A stretch of 64,000 nucleotides of DNA from positions 248,001 through 312,000 of the forward strand of contig NZ_FNON01000008.1 in NCBI RefSeq assembly GCF_900107045.1, written 5' to 3'. Below the pieces are notes generated by a model. It was not told where the DNA came from and searched no databases. It worked only from the letters and a program-made list of their open reading frames with translations. Below are positions 40,282 through 47,459 of this stretch, piece by piece (positions within the stretch are counted from its first letter, which is position 1; each line of letters opens with the position of its first letter). The stretch is from Amycolatopsis xylanica. GTDB lineage: Bacteria; Actinomycetota; Actinomycetes; Mycobacteriales; Pseudonocardiaceae. A program made the position numbers and the translations under genes.

Positions 40282-41607
40282 TCACACGTAGCCGGAGCGC
40301 TCTGGTCCGGCGGGCAGCGCCAGGCGCTGGACGATCGGGTTCCGCTTGCCGGTGTCCGTCAACACGAATCCCCCGGCGGCCCGCACTCGCAGCTGGAAAC
40401 CCTCGCGTGGCTGGAAGGCGGCACGCAGGCGCGTGTTCAGGTCGGTCAGCACCTCGGCCGGTCGGGGTCCTGCCGAGGGGACCACCAAGTCCAGCCAGCC
40501 GGCTTCCTCTTGGACCAGCTGGAAATCGGGCAGCCCGGCGGCCGACAGCGCGGCGAGCAGTGCCCACGGCGCGTAGATCTCGCCGGCCAGGCCGACAAAA
40601 CCCGTCTTGGCGCGGCCCAGCAGGCTCTCGACCGCGGTTCCCGGCAGGCCGCAGCCGCAGGACACGACCGGTCCGGCGCGATCCCCGGTGACGTAGCGGA
40701 GGATCGGCATGGGCGTCGACGTCAGCGAGCTGAGCGCGATGTCGCTGACCCCGGCTTCCTCGTTCAGGAACTCCGGCAGCACGAAGTCGTCCTGGAAGTG
40801 CATCCTGCGCTCGGGGCACTCCCAGGCCGAATAACCCGTCTCGGACGTCATGTACAGCATGGTCACCCGGCAGCCGAAGGTGCTCTCCACCACTTGCCTG
40901 CCGCTGTCGGGCATGTGCTCGTAGCTGGCGACCACGCCATGCGGCCGCAGCCGGATGCCACGCTCGGCGCAATACCGGGCCAAGGCGATGACCCGGCTGG
41001 AGGATCCGGTGATCTTGTCCACCGGGAAGCGCCCGACCACGGCCTCGTAGTCGGCGACGACCGACGGCGAAGTGGGATCGAAGCCGCGAAGGTTGCATTT
41101 GACGTACGGGCGCGGCAACGGCACGGCTTCGAACAGCGGCGTGTCCGGGTACAGCAGGCCCAGGTTGAGGACCGTCCCGCTTTCGGGGAAACCGAGCTGG
41201 CGGTTGAGCCGTTCGTGCAGGGCCGCGTTCGCCATGCCGCCCGTGCTCGTGGTGGTCAGCGACCGCACGGGCTGCCCGGTGCTGCCGCTGGTCTGGTTGA
41301 GGAAGAACCTGCCGTTGCCGATCTCCCCTGTCGGATCACGGCTGATCAGGTCGGCGAAGTGGGCACGCAGCTCGGTCTTGCCCATGACCGGGAAATCGGC
41401 GAACCCGGCGCCGGCGAACGCCCGGTAGTAGGGCACCCGCTCGACCGCGGTCCGCAGCAGCTCGGCGAGACGCTGCCTGCCCTGCTCGGTATCGAACGGG
41501 ACCATGCGGTCGATCCTCGCCCGCTTGCGCTGCACGCGCGGCACGGCGGAGAGCTGCGCCAGTTCGGTCCGGCGGTCTTCGAGCGCCTGAGCCGGTTCGA
41601 CGGTCAT
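40282..41607 (-). CDS. PaaK-like adenylate-forming enzyme 1
   Basis: Protein of 441 residues of the phenylacetate-CoA ligase/CoF synthetase branch of adenylate-forming enzymes, which activate a carboxylate with ATP. The phosphate loop is FLNQTSGSTGQPVR (102-115). A second motif MTSETGYSAWE corresponds to the ATP/Mg site, and VTGDRA follows. Cys pairs in VVSCGCGLPG may bind zinc. The C-terminal lid domain ends GKRNPIVQRL. The start at 41607 is chosen because it aligns with the paralog at 42999-44336; an ATG lies 6 bp upstream. Two such enzymes within 4 kb, one beside precursor-like peptides, suggests work on a peptide or amino acid. True acyl substrate unknown. Confidence 0.78.
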   Translation of the reverse strand: MTVEPAQALEDRRTELAQLSAVPRVQRKRARIDRMVPFDTEQGRQRLAELLRTAVERVPYYRAFAGAGFADFPVMGKTELRAHFADLISRDPTGEIGNGRFFLNQTSGSTGQPVRSLTTTSTGGMANAALHERLNRQLGFPESGTVLNLGLLYPDTPLFEAVPLPRPYVKCNLRGFDPTSPSVVADYEAVVGRFPVDKITGSSSRVIALARYCAERGIRLRPHGVVASYEHMPDSGRQVVESTFGCRVTMLYMTSETGYSAWECPERRMHFQDDFVLPEFLNEEAGVSDIALSSLTSTPMPILRYVTGDRAGPVVSCGCGLPGTAVESLLGRAKTGFVGLAGEIYAPWALLAALSAAGLPDFQLVQEEAGWLDLVVPSAGPRPAEVLTDLNTRLRAAFQPREGFQLRVRAAGGFVLTDTGKRNPIVQRLALPAGPERSGYV

Positions 41608-41749
41608 TCCCATGGCCGCCAAGCTAATACGGCCGGGTACCGAAAGCGTTCGACGACATCGATCGATGCCATCCGGCTCCACGGCGGCTCATTGATCCGA
41701 GCAACGTCCACAGTGGAGCGAGCGGCCGTCCGGCGGCTACGGTTTACCC

Positions 41750-42313
41750 GTGCTGACCATCTGGGCCGAGCCGGTCGGCGACGGGGTTCCGTACGCCACC
41801 GAAGGGCCGACCAACGGCGGCGGTCTCCTTCACCCATGGCAGACCGACGACTATTCCCGGTGGGTGACGCGTGCGCAGATGCGCGAGGCCGTCGAACGCT
41901 GCGACCCCGGCAATATGTGGTACTACAGCGGCATTTTCCGGGGAAAGCCCGTGGAGAACTCGGCGAAGGCCACGGCGGCCAGGCATGGCGGGCGGACGAT
42001 GATGAGCATGATCGAGGAGTTCGGCCTGCCCACCCCGTACTACACGGACTACACCGAACTGGCCGCGGCGTTCTGGCGGCGGGCTTCCGCGGGGTTCTCC
42101 GAGGCCGTACGAGGCGAAGTGAAGATCATTTTCGGCGACACGGTCCGGCGCAGGAGCACCTGGGAGCGGGTGGAATATCCGAGCCTGGTGGCGAACCCGC
42201 ACGTCACCGCCATCTTCTGGGCACTGCCGGGCACGCCGTTCCGGCCACTGTGGACACGAGGCCAGCCCGCGCTGCCCGACGGACTGCCCGGCGAGATCAC
42301 GCGGCAGGCGTGA
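41750..42313 (+). CDS. hypothetical protein
   Basis: Protein of 187 residues starting at a GTG. I recognise no family. The sequence is mixed alpha/beta, with an aromatic-rich first half (HPWQTDDYSRWVTRAQM, NMWYYSGIFRGKP) and a second half FGLPTPYYTDYTELAAAFWRRA, EVKIIFGDTVRRRSTWERVE. No signal peptide, membrane segment or Cys cluster is seen. It is divergent from PaaK-like gene 1 and convergent with the mini-precursor operon, sharing the terminator at 42316-42345. Codon usage is like its neighbours, so it is likely real. A role in the peptide region is possible but only by position. Confidence 0.6.
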   Translation: MLTIWAEPVGDGVPYATEGPTNGGGLLHPWQTDDYSRWVTRAQMREAVERCDPGNMWYYSGIFRGKPVENSAKATAARHGGRTMMSMIEEFGLPTPYYTDYTELAAAFWRRASAGFSEAVRGEVKIIFGDTVRRRSTWERVEYPSLVANPHVTAIFWALPGTPFRPLWTRGQPALPDGLPGEITRQA

Positions 42314-42315
42314 CA

Positions 42316-42345
42316 AAGGCCGCCCTTGCGGACAAGGGCGGCCTT
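42316..42345. terminator. bidirectional hairpin terminator
   Basis: Perfect 13-bp stem AAGGCCGCCCTTG / CAAGGGCGGCCTT with loop CGGA, between the stop of the plus-strand gene (42313) and the stop of the minus-strand mini-precursor (42357). Confidence 0.8.
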
Positions 42346-42356
42346 CGGATCACGGC

Positions 42357-42482
42357 TTACGAGGTCCGGATGGGGAACTCGGGGTCGGCGCAGTCGTCCG
42401 GCGGGAACGACACGCCACCGGCGAGGCCTTCCAGCTCCTGGTCGGTCAGCTCGGTGTCGACAGCGGGGTTCTTGTCGGTCAT
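42357..42482 (-). CDS. candidate RiPP precursor peptide 1
   Basis: 41-residue peptide with a strong ribosome site (AAGGAGAAG). The acidic leader-like half ends LTDQELEGLAGG, a double-glycine processing site typical of exported peptides. It is followed by VSFPPDDCADPEFPIRTS, an 18-residue candidate core with one Cys and four Pro. It is the last gene of an operon: precursor 2, PaaK-like enzyme 2, deoxyribosyltransferase-like protein, precursor 1. The C39 peptidase/exporter encoded at 50.5-52.6 kb could cleave after GG. Chemistry of the mature product is unknown. The leader resembles the peptides at 44410 and 63292. Confidence 0.7.
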   Translation of the reverse strand: MTDKNPAVDTELTDQELEGLAGGVSFPPDDCADPEFPIRTS

Positions 42483-42498
42483 CGCTTCTTCTCCTTGG

Positions 42499-43002
42499 TC
42501 AGGCGGCACGCAGCCGCGTCCTGCCGATCTTCTCGATCGCGCCGCGCACGACCGAAGTCAGTTCACTGTGGACGGTCAGCTCCGGCCTCGCGTACTTCAG
42601 CTGGGCGACGACATCCTGGCGCCGGAGGTAGCCCGGGCCGGTGCCCACCACGACCGGTCTGCCCGACGCCGCCGCGGCGCCCAGTTCGTACAGGGCGATG
42701 GGCTGGTGGGCGTCGCCGTCGGGGAACCAGAACAGGATCAGGTCCGCCAGCCGCAGATGCCGGTGCTCCCAGGCGACCATGTTCTCGTCGAACGCGGGCG
42801 CGGAACTCTTGCGCGGGCAGAACACGGCGAGCTCACCCACCGCCGGCTGGAGACGCTCGATCATGCCGATGGCTTCGGAACGCCAGTCCGGGCAGCCGTG
42901 CATGCCGCCCGCGAGAAAGATCGCGGGCCTGGCATCGGCTCCGGTGTAGTCGGCCAGCGACTCGACGACTTCGATCCGCACCGGTACCTCCGAGGGGTTC
43001 AT
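42499..43002 (-). CDS. nucleoside 2-deoxyribosyltransferase-like protein
   Basis: Protein of 167 residues of the nucleoside 2-deoxyribosyltransferase-like family (Nuc_deoxyri_tr2 type). Blocks seen: IFLAGGMHGCPDWRSEA (28-44), CPRKSS, FDENMVAWEHRHLRLADLIL (cut at 20), FWFP and LYELGAAAASGRPVVVG. The conserved Glu in AWEHRHL and Asp in RLADLILFW fit active-site positions. Family members exchange bases on deoxynucleosides or hydrolyse N-glycosidic bonds; many stand-alone homologs are uncharacterised. Its ATG overlaps the stop of the PaaK-like gene (ATGA), and precursor 1 starts 16 bp later. A truncated paralog lies at 44665-44832. Here it might attach or remove a nucleoside group on a peptide or carrier, which is inference. 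Confidence 0.75.
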   Translation of the reverse strand: MNPSEVPVRIEVVESLADYTGADARPAIFLAGGMHGCPDWRSEAIGMIERLQPAVGELAVFCPRKSSAPAFDENMVAWEHRHLRLADLILFWFPDGDAHQPIALYELGAAAASGRPVVVGTGPGYLRRQDVVAQLKYARPELTVHSELTSVVRGAIEKIGRTRLRAA

Positions 43003-44336
43003 GACTTCAGGTATCCCGTCCGCTCCGGCACCGACGGGAGGTCGAGCAGCTGGACCACCGGGTTGCGCTTGCCGGATTCCGTGAGCACGAAGGCGCCGGA
43101 CGGCCGGGCGCGAAGGCGGAAACCCTCTCGCGGCCGGAAAGAAAGCGCGAGACGGGCGTTGATGTCCCGCACGGTCTCGTCGGCGCCGGACCAGGACGGC
43201 GGCACGATCAGGTCGAGCAGCCCCGGTGCCTCCTGCACGATCTGGTAATCAGGCAAGCCGGCCGCCACCAGCGCGGCCATCAGCGCGAACGGCGAGTACA
43301 GCTCGTGACCGGCGCCGACCAGGCTGGTCCTGGCCCGGCCGAGCAACTGTTCGATCGCCGTTCCCGGCAGGCCGCAGTCACACGGGACCGGCGCGGCCGC
43401 CCGGTCGCCGGTGACGTAGCGGATGATCGGCATCGGCGTCGACAGCAGATGCGTCAGCACGATCCCGCCGCCGCCGGCGCCGTCGTCCGGCACGATTTCG
43501 GGGCGTACCAGGTCATCCTGGAAATGCAACCGGCCCCGCGAGCACTCCCAGGCCGAATAGCCGGTCTCGGAGGTCGCGTACAGCATCGTCACCTTGCGGC
43601 CGAAGGTCTCCTCGACGAGCGCGCGGCCACTGTCCGGCATGTGCTCGTAGGTCGCGATGATCGCTTTCGGCCGGAGCGTGATCCCGCGCTCGGCGCAGTA
43701 CCGCGCCAGCGCGATGACCCGGCTCGACGAACCGGTGATCTTCTCGACCGGGAAGCGCCCGACGGTGGCGGCGTAGTCCGCGACGATGCCGGGCGAGCCG
43801 GGGTCGAACCCGCGCAGGTTGCACTTCACCGTCGGGCTGGGCAGCGCCACTGGCTCGAACATCGGTGTCCGCTCGTACAGCAGGCCGACGTTGAGGGTGA
43901 TGCCACCGTCCTCGACACCGAGATGACGGTTGATCCGTTCCAGTATCACGGCGTTCGCCATGCCACCGGTCTCGACGGTGGCCAGTATGCGCACCGGCTC
44001 ACCGGTGCTGCCGCTGGTCTGGTTGAGGAAATACGTCCCCGGTTCCATCCGGCCATCCGGCCCGCGGCTGAGGAAGTCGAAGAATCGGTCCCGCAAATCG
44101 GCTTTGCCGACGAGCGGGAAATCACTGAAGGCGGATGGACCGTCCCGGTAAAAGGGAACCCGCGCGACGGCGTGCCGCAGCAGCCGGTTCAACCTTTCTT
44201 CGCCCGCTTCGCGATCGAAACCGAGCATTCTTTCGATTTTTTCCCGCTTGGCCGCCACTCGTTCGCTGGCGACCGAGGCGGCGAGTTCCGCATTGGCCCG
44301 CGCGAACGCGCTGGCCTGCTCACCGGTGAGTTCCAT
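42999..44336 (-). CDS. PaaK-like adenylate-forming enzyme 2
   Basis: Protein of 445 residues, clear paralog of the enzyme at 40282-41607 over the full length. P-loop FLNQTSGSTGEPVR, YATSETGYSAWE, VTGDRA, a Cys motif PCDCGLPG and the lid ending GKRNPVVQLLDL are all kept. The start at 44336 aligns with the paralog; a GTG at 44393 is an alternative and would begin 16 bp after precursor 2. It is placed between precursor 2 and the deoxyribosyltransferase-like gene in one operon. It could activate the C-terminal carboxylate of a peptide or an aryl acid to be attached. No CoA specificity can be read from sequence. Confidence 0.78.
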   Translation of the reverse strand: MELTGEQASAFARANAELAASVASERVAAKREKIERMLGFDREAGEERLNRLLRHAVARVPFYRDGPSAFSDFPLVGKADLRDRFFDFLSRGPDGRMEPGTYFLNQTSGSTGEPVRILATVETGGMANAVILERINRHLGVEDGGITLNVGLLYERTPMFEPVALPSPTVKCNLRGFDPGSPGIVADYAATVGRFPVEKITGSSSRVIALARYCAERGITLRPKAIIATYEHMPDSGRALVEETFGRKVTMLYATSETGYSAWECSRGRLHFQDDLVRPEIVPDDGAGGGGIVLTHLLSTPMPIIRYVTGDRAAAPVPCDCGLPGTAIEQLLGRARTSLVGAGHELYSPFALMAALVAAGLPDYQIVQEAPGLLDLIVPPSWSGADETVRDINARLALSFRPREGFRLRARPSGAFVLTESGKRNPVVQLLDLPSVPERTGYLKS

Positions 44337-44409
44337 CGCGGTCCAATCCGGACGGCGGCGGGCCGTGGACGGGCAGCTCGCGTGCCCGCTCACGGCCCAG
44401 CCTGGTTCG

Positions 44410-44505
44410 TCAGATACGTTCCAAGCCGCCGGCCAGGCCGTCCAGGTCGGCGTCCTCGATCTCGGTGTTCGCGGCGGTCTCCGGGTTGACCTTTTCCTCA
44501 GCCAT
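44410..44505 (-). CDS. candidate RiPP precursor peptide 2, ending LERI
   Basis: 31-residue acidic peptide with ribosome site AAAGGGAG. It ends EIEDADLDGLAGGLERI: a double-glycine site followed by only four residues. The last six residues GGLERI are identical to those of the peptide at 63292-63408, 19 kb away, although the N-terminal parts differ. Such conservation of the C-terminus argues for a real gene family. It heads an operon with PaaK-like enzyme 2. The four-residue tail may be the whole core, a recognition tag, or a site for adenylation and coupling. The family is unknown to me. Confidence 0.7.
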   Translation of the reverse strand: MAEEKVNPETAANTEIEDADLDGLAGGLERI

Positions 44506-44556
44506 GGTTTCTCCCTTTGTCAAAGTGTGCCCCGCCCGTTTCGGGCGACTGAGATC

Positions 44557-44586
44557 ACGTTATTCGAGCTTTTCGGCGCTGGGCAA
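44557..44586 (-). promoter_or_regulatory. promoter of the precursor 2 operon
   Basis: On the minus strand TTGCCC, an 18-bp spacer and TAACGT precede precursor 2 by about 50 bp. The extended -35 region ATTGCCCAGCGC differs by one base from ATTGCCCGGCGC before precursor 3 (63223-63234), and that promoter has the same spacer, so both peptides are probably controlled together. A small hairpin GCCCG-TTT-CGGGC lies in the leader. Confidence 0.6.
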
Positions 44587-44664
44587 TGAATTCCGGCGCG
44601 TGCCATCAAAGCGTGTAATACCTTGCCGGAAAGGAACATCGATCCGCCGAGTACCCTGGGGACC

Positions 44665-44832
44665 GTGACTGAGACTCTCGTGGTGGGATCCCGGACCGGT
44701 TACGACCCGGCGCCTGACGAGAAGTCGCTCTTCCTGGCGGGCGGCATGCGGCATTGCCCGGTCTGGCGGCCCGCCGCGCTGGCCGTCATCGCCGCCTGCG
44801 CCTTACCCGGCAGGCTACTCCAAGCCTCGTGA
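44665..44832 (+). pseudogene. truncated nucleoside deoxyribosyltransferase-like gene
   Basis: A 55-codon frame from a GTG. Residues about 19-40 (DEKSLFLAGGMRHCPVWRPA) match the start of the intact deoxyribosyltransferase-like protein at 42499-43002 (IFLAGGMHGCPDWRSEA). The match ends after about 25 residues, and the frame stops in a half copy of PAL-A (TCG TGA). The remaining two thirds of the gene are absent. It is divergent from precursor 2. This looks like the remnant of a second deoxyribosyltransferase gene lost by deletion. Confidence 0.6.
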
Positions 44833-44849
44833 GTGTTCCGGCCGGTTAT
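44826..44849. repeat. PAL-A half copy (copy 8)
   Basis: CTCGTGAGTGTTCCGGCCGG followed by TTA, then unrelated sequence: only the left arm of the palindrome remains. It supplies the stop codon of the truncated gene at 44665. Probably a deletion endpoint. Confidence 0.75.
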
Positions 44850-44887
44850 TGAGGGGAAAACCGAACATGGCGTGTCGCGGGGCAGCT

Positions 44888-44908
44888 GGGTGAGGGCCTT
44901 CCTCACCC
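44888..44908. other. small hairpin
   Basis: GGGTGAGG / CCTCACCC with a 5-nt loop (GCCTT), between the half PAL-A and the full PAL-A copy. It may help end transcription from the left; no gene is seen in this stretch. Confidence 0.4.
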
Positions 44909-44952
44909 AATGCGGGCTACGCGGGTAGTCGGGCGGGCCTGCCGAGTGGGGA

Positions 44953-44998
44953 GTCGTGAGTGTTTTCGCCGGTTAGAACCGGCCGGAACACTCACGAC
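44953..44998. repeat. PAL-A palindromic repeat, copy 9
   Basis: Reverse-oriented copy with centre CCGGTTAGAACCGG and a mismatched left inner arm (TTTTCG). Its right arm contains the stop codon of the monooxygenase gene at 44992 (TCG TGA on the minus strand). It marks the end of the peptide operon. Confidence 0.88.
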
Positions 44999-46200
44999 CC
45001 CAGGTGGCCGCGGAGGGTGGTGGCCGAGTACTCGGGGCGGAGGGCGCCGCGGTCGCGGAGCTCGGGCACGACCTTGGCCACGAATTCGTCGAGGCCGCGC
45101 GGGGCGGACCGGGGTACCAGGATGAAGCCGTCCGAGCCGCCGCCGCGGACGTAGTCGTCCATCGCCGCGGCCACTTGGCGCGGTGTGCCCGTGAACGGCT
45201 TCGGGTCGGTCAGCTTGAGTACCAGCTCGCGGATGCTGAGCCGTTGCTCCGCGGCGAGTGCGCGCCATTTCTCGATGCGGGTGGCGCGGGCGACGGGGTC
45301 GGGGGCGGTGGTGAGGTCCGGGTCCAGATCGGGCAGTGGGCCGTCCGGGTCGCATGTGGACAGATCGCGGCCCCAGAAGCGTTCGAGATACCACAACGCT
45401 CGGCGTGGGCAGACCTCCTGCAACCGCGCGGCGCGGGCGTTCTCGCGGGCCTCTTCCGGACTGTCGCCGAGTACGAACGACACGCCCGGCATGACCTTCG
45501 GGGTGCGGCCGTGGCGGGCGAAGCGGGGACGCAGGTCGCGGTAGAACGCGCGGCCCGCCTCTCCCTTGCAGCCGCTGTAGACGACGTCCGCGTAGGCGGC
45601 GCCGAATTCGCGGCCCTGCTCGGACATGCCCGCCTGCAGCATGAGCGGGGTTCCCTGCGGGGACGGCGGGGCGGCGAACTCGCCGCTGACCGAGAACTGC
45701 GGGCCATGGTGTTCGAACCGGCCGCCCGCCCAGATTTTCCTGGTCACGTCGACGAACTCGGCGGCTCGCCGGTAGCGGTCGGCGTGGGGCAGGTAGCCGC
45801 CCCTGCGGAAGTTCGCGCCGGTCGCCGCGTCCGAGGTGGTGACCACGTTCCAGCCGGCGCGGCCACCCGACAGCCGGTCGAGCGTGCTCAGGCGCCGTGC
45901 GATGTCGAACGGTTCGTTGAAGGTGGCGTTGACCGTGGCGACCAGGCCGAGGTGACTGGTCGACGCGGCGACCGCGCTCAGCAGGGTGATCTGGTCGGGC
46001 TCGCCCGCGACGCCGAGTTCGAAGAATTCGCCGAGGTGCTCGGCCTGGCGGGGATGGTCGGCGAGGATCAGGAAATCGAAGCAACCACGTTCTGCGGTCC
46101 GTGCGAGGTGGGTGAACGACTCGAGCGCGATGTGGCTGCCCACCGGGGAATCGGCCCAGACGGTCAGCTGACTGGACGGGAACAGCACACCCAGATGCAT
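44992..46200 (-). CDS. luciferase-like flavin monooxygenase 1 (NtaA/DszA branch)
   Basis: Protein of 402 residues, FMN-dependent LLM-class oxidoreductase. The NtaA/SnaA/DszA branch is indicated by CFDFLILADHP, LVATVNATFNEPFDIARRLSTLD (one conserved helix, cut in the middle), the SGGRAGWNVVTT motif, HADRYRRAAEFVDV and the ending PELRDRGALRPEYSATTLRGHL. These enzymes use reduced flavin from a partner reductase to oxidise a substrate at N, S or C. It overlaps monooxygenase 2 by one base, and is the last gene of the azole-peptide operon. It is a candidate tailoring enzyme of the peptide, or makes a small building block. No flavin reductase gene is seen nearby. Confidence 0.85.
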   Translation of the reverse strand: MHLGVLFPSSQLTVWADSPVGSHIALESFTHLARTAERGCFDFLILADHPRQAEHLGEFFELGVAGEPDQITLLSAVAASTSHLGLVATVNATFNEPFDIARRLSTLDRLSGGRAGWNVVTTSDAATGANFRRGGYLPHADRYRRAAEFVDVTRKIWAGGRFEHHGPQFSVSGEFAAPPSPQGTPLMLQAGMSEQGREFGAAYADVVYSGCKGEAGRAFYRDLRPRFARHGRTPKVMPGVSFVLGDSPEEARENARAARLQEVCPRRALWYLERFWGRDLSTCDPDGPLPDLDPDLTTAPDPVARATRIEKWRALAAEQRLSIRELVLKLTDPKPFTGTPRQVAAAMDDYVRGGGSDGFILVPRSAPRGLDEFVAKVVPELRDRGALRPEYSATTLRGHLGS

Positions 46201-47015
46201 CAGGCCGCCTCCGAGCGAACCAGGCGGTCACGGAAGTGGGTCCCGCGATACTCGGTGCGAAAAGCCCCGCGAGCCATGAGTATCGGCACGACTTCGCCGG
46301 CGAACCAATCGAGCGTGTCCGGCAACGTCGCCGGCAAGAGGTGGAACCCGTCGACGAGGCCATGCCAGCGGATCAGATCGTCGGCAAGCTGCCTTGCCGA
46401 GTCCTCAAAGGACACAGGGACTTCGAGGATCGTCCTGCCGCCAACCGAACCGAAGTCCTTGACGAACACCATGTCGGCGCCTGGACCATCCACGATGACC
46501 GGACGCCCCTGCGGCGGCCGCGGGATCACCGCGGGGCCGCGGACGCTGAAGTACCGCCCTTCGTGGTCCAGCCGGTGCAGTTTCGCGCGGTCGAGGAAAC
46601 GCCCGGTGCCCCGGTCGCGGATCTCGGCGCCGTCCTCCCAGCTGTCCCACAGCCGGGTCACCACCTCGACGAACTCGGCAGCCTCGGCAAGAGGATCCGC
46701 CGCGGGGACCCGGCCGTAGCGCGCCACCTCATCGGCGGACACCCGCACGCGCCAGCCCGCTCGGCCATGGCTGACATGATCGAGCGTCGCGATCGATTTC
46801 GAGACGGTGTAAGGCTCGGTGAACGTCGTGCCCACCGTCGCCAGCAGGCCGATCGCGGACGTCAGTGGCGCGATCCCGGCGAGCACGGTCACCGGGTCGG
46901 CCACCCCCGAGTCGCCCAGCGAAACGAAATCCAGCTTCGCGTTCTCGGCACGCCTGGCCAGGTTCGCGTACTCCGCCAGTGAAAACTCGCCGTCGATGGC
47001 GATGCCCAGGTGCAT
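46200..47015 (-). CDS. luciferase-like flavin monooxygenase 2, short form
   Basis: Protein of 271 residues, also NtaA-like but about 130 residues shorter than its neighbour. The N-terminal half keeps HLGIAIDGEFSLAEYANLAR, LLATVGTTFTEPYTVSKSIATLD (conserved block) and HGRAGWRVRVS. The C-terminal half has lost the internal insertion region, yet retains the family ending PILMARGAFRTEYRGTHFRDRL. The start at 47015 is preceded by GAGAGG. The stop overlaps the ATG of monooxygenase 1 (TGATG), so the two are coupled and may form a heterodimer, as bacterial luciferase subunits do. That is inference. It follows the precursor gene by 57 bp. Confidence 0.8.
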   Translation of the reverse strand: MHLGIAIDGEFSLAEYANLARRAENAKLDFVSLGDSGVADPVTVLAGIAPLTSAIGLLATVGTTFTEPYTVSKSIATLDHVSHGRAGWRVRVSADEVARYGRVPAADPLAEAAEFVEVVTRLWDSWEDGAEIRDRGTGRFLDRAKLHRLDHEGRYFSVRGPAVIPRPPQGRPVIVDGPGADMVFVKDFGSVGGRTILEVPVSFEDSARQLADDLIRWHGLVDGFHLLPATLPDTLDWFAGEVVPILMARGAFRTEYRGTHFRDRLVRSEAA

Positions 47016-47072
47016 GGGAAGCCTCTCGATGCACGGGCGTGGTGGGCCCCCGGAGGAACCCACCACGCCTGC

Positions 47073-47435
47073 TCAGACTGAGCAGCAGGGTGAGCAGCAG
47101 GCGCAGGACGAGTCGAGCCCGGCGACCAGTGAGTCCAGCTCCTCTTCGGCCAGCTCACGCGTTCCGGCGAAGTCCGCCGTGGGGATGTAGAGCGTGAGCA
47201 CGCCGAGTTCGGCGGCGTTCTGCCACGCGTCGACCTGCGTCTGCAGGCCACCGCCCACGTCGGAGCCGTCGCGCTCGATCGAGAGCATGACGCCTTCGGG
47301 CACCTCGATGCCGAACTCGGCGACGAGCTTCTCCGGGTTCTGGACCAGCGCCTCCTCCTTGTTGGGGTCGGACCAGACGGCCGCGACCAGGGTGCTGTAG
47401 TTCGCGACGAACGCCGCGCGCTGTGCGGGATCCAT
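47073..47435 (-). CDS. NHLP-type azole peptide precursor
   Basis: 120-residue precursor. The leader is nitrile-hydratase-alpha-like: WSDPNKEEALVQNPEKLVAE and FGIEVPEGVMLSIER are the typical helix and strand of NHLP leaders. It ends EEELDSLVAG, an Ala-Gly processing site, followed by LDSSCACCSPCCSV. The 14-residue candidate core has five Cys and four Ser, the residues turned into thiazol(in)es and oxazol(in)es by YcaO enzymes. Ribosome site GAAGGAG. It is located inside the operon with a ThiF/YcaO cyclodehydratase, SagB dehydrogenase, C39 peptidase exporter and NHLM ABC protein, which together supply modification, cleavage and export. Confidence 0.9.
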   Translation of the reverse strand: MDPAQRAAFVANYSTLVAAVWSDPNKEEALVQNPEKLVAEFGIEVPEGVMLSIERDGSDVGGGLQTQVDAWQNAAELGVLTLYIPTADFAGTRELAEEELDSLVAGLDSSCACCSPCCSV

Positions 47436-47459
47436 GGGTTTGTCTCCTTCTTCTGCCGA

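Noticed and set aside
15754..45154. Several open frames starting with peptides like LRPVLTGRNTHDP
   Set aside because: They are translations of the PAL-A palindrome running into the antisense of neighbouring genes; the similarity comes from the DNA repeat, not from protein homology.
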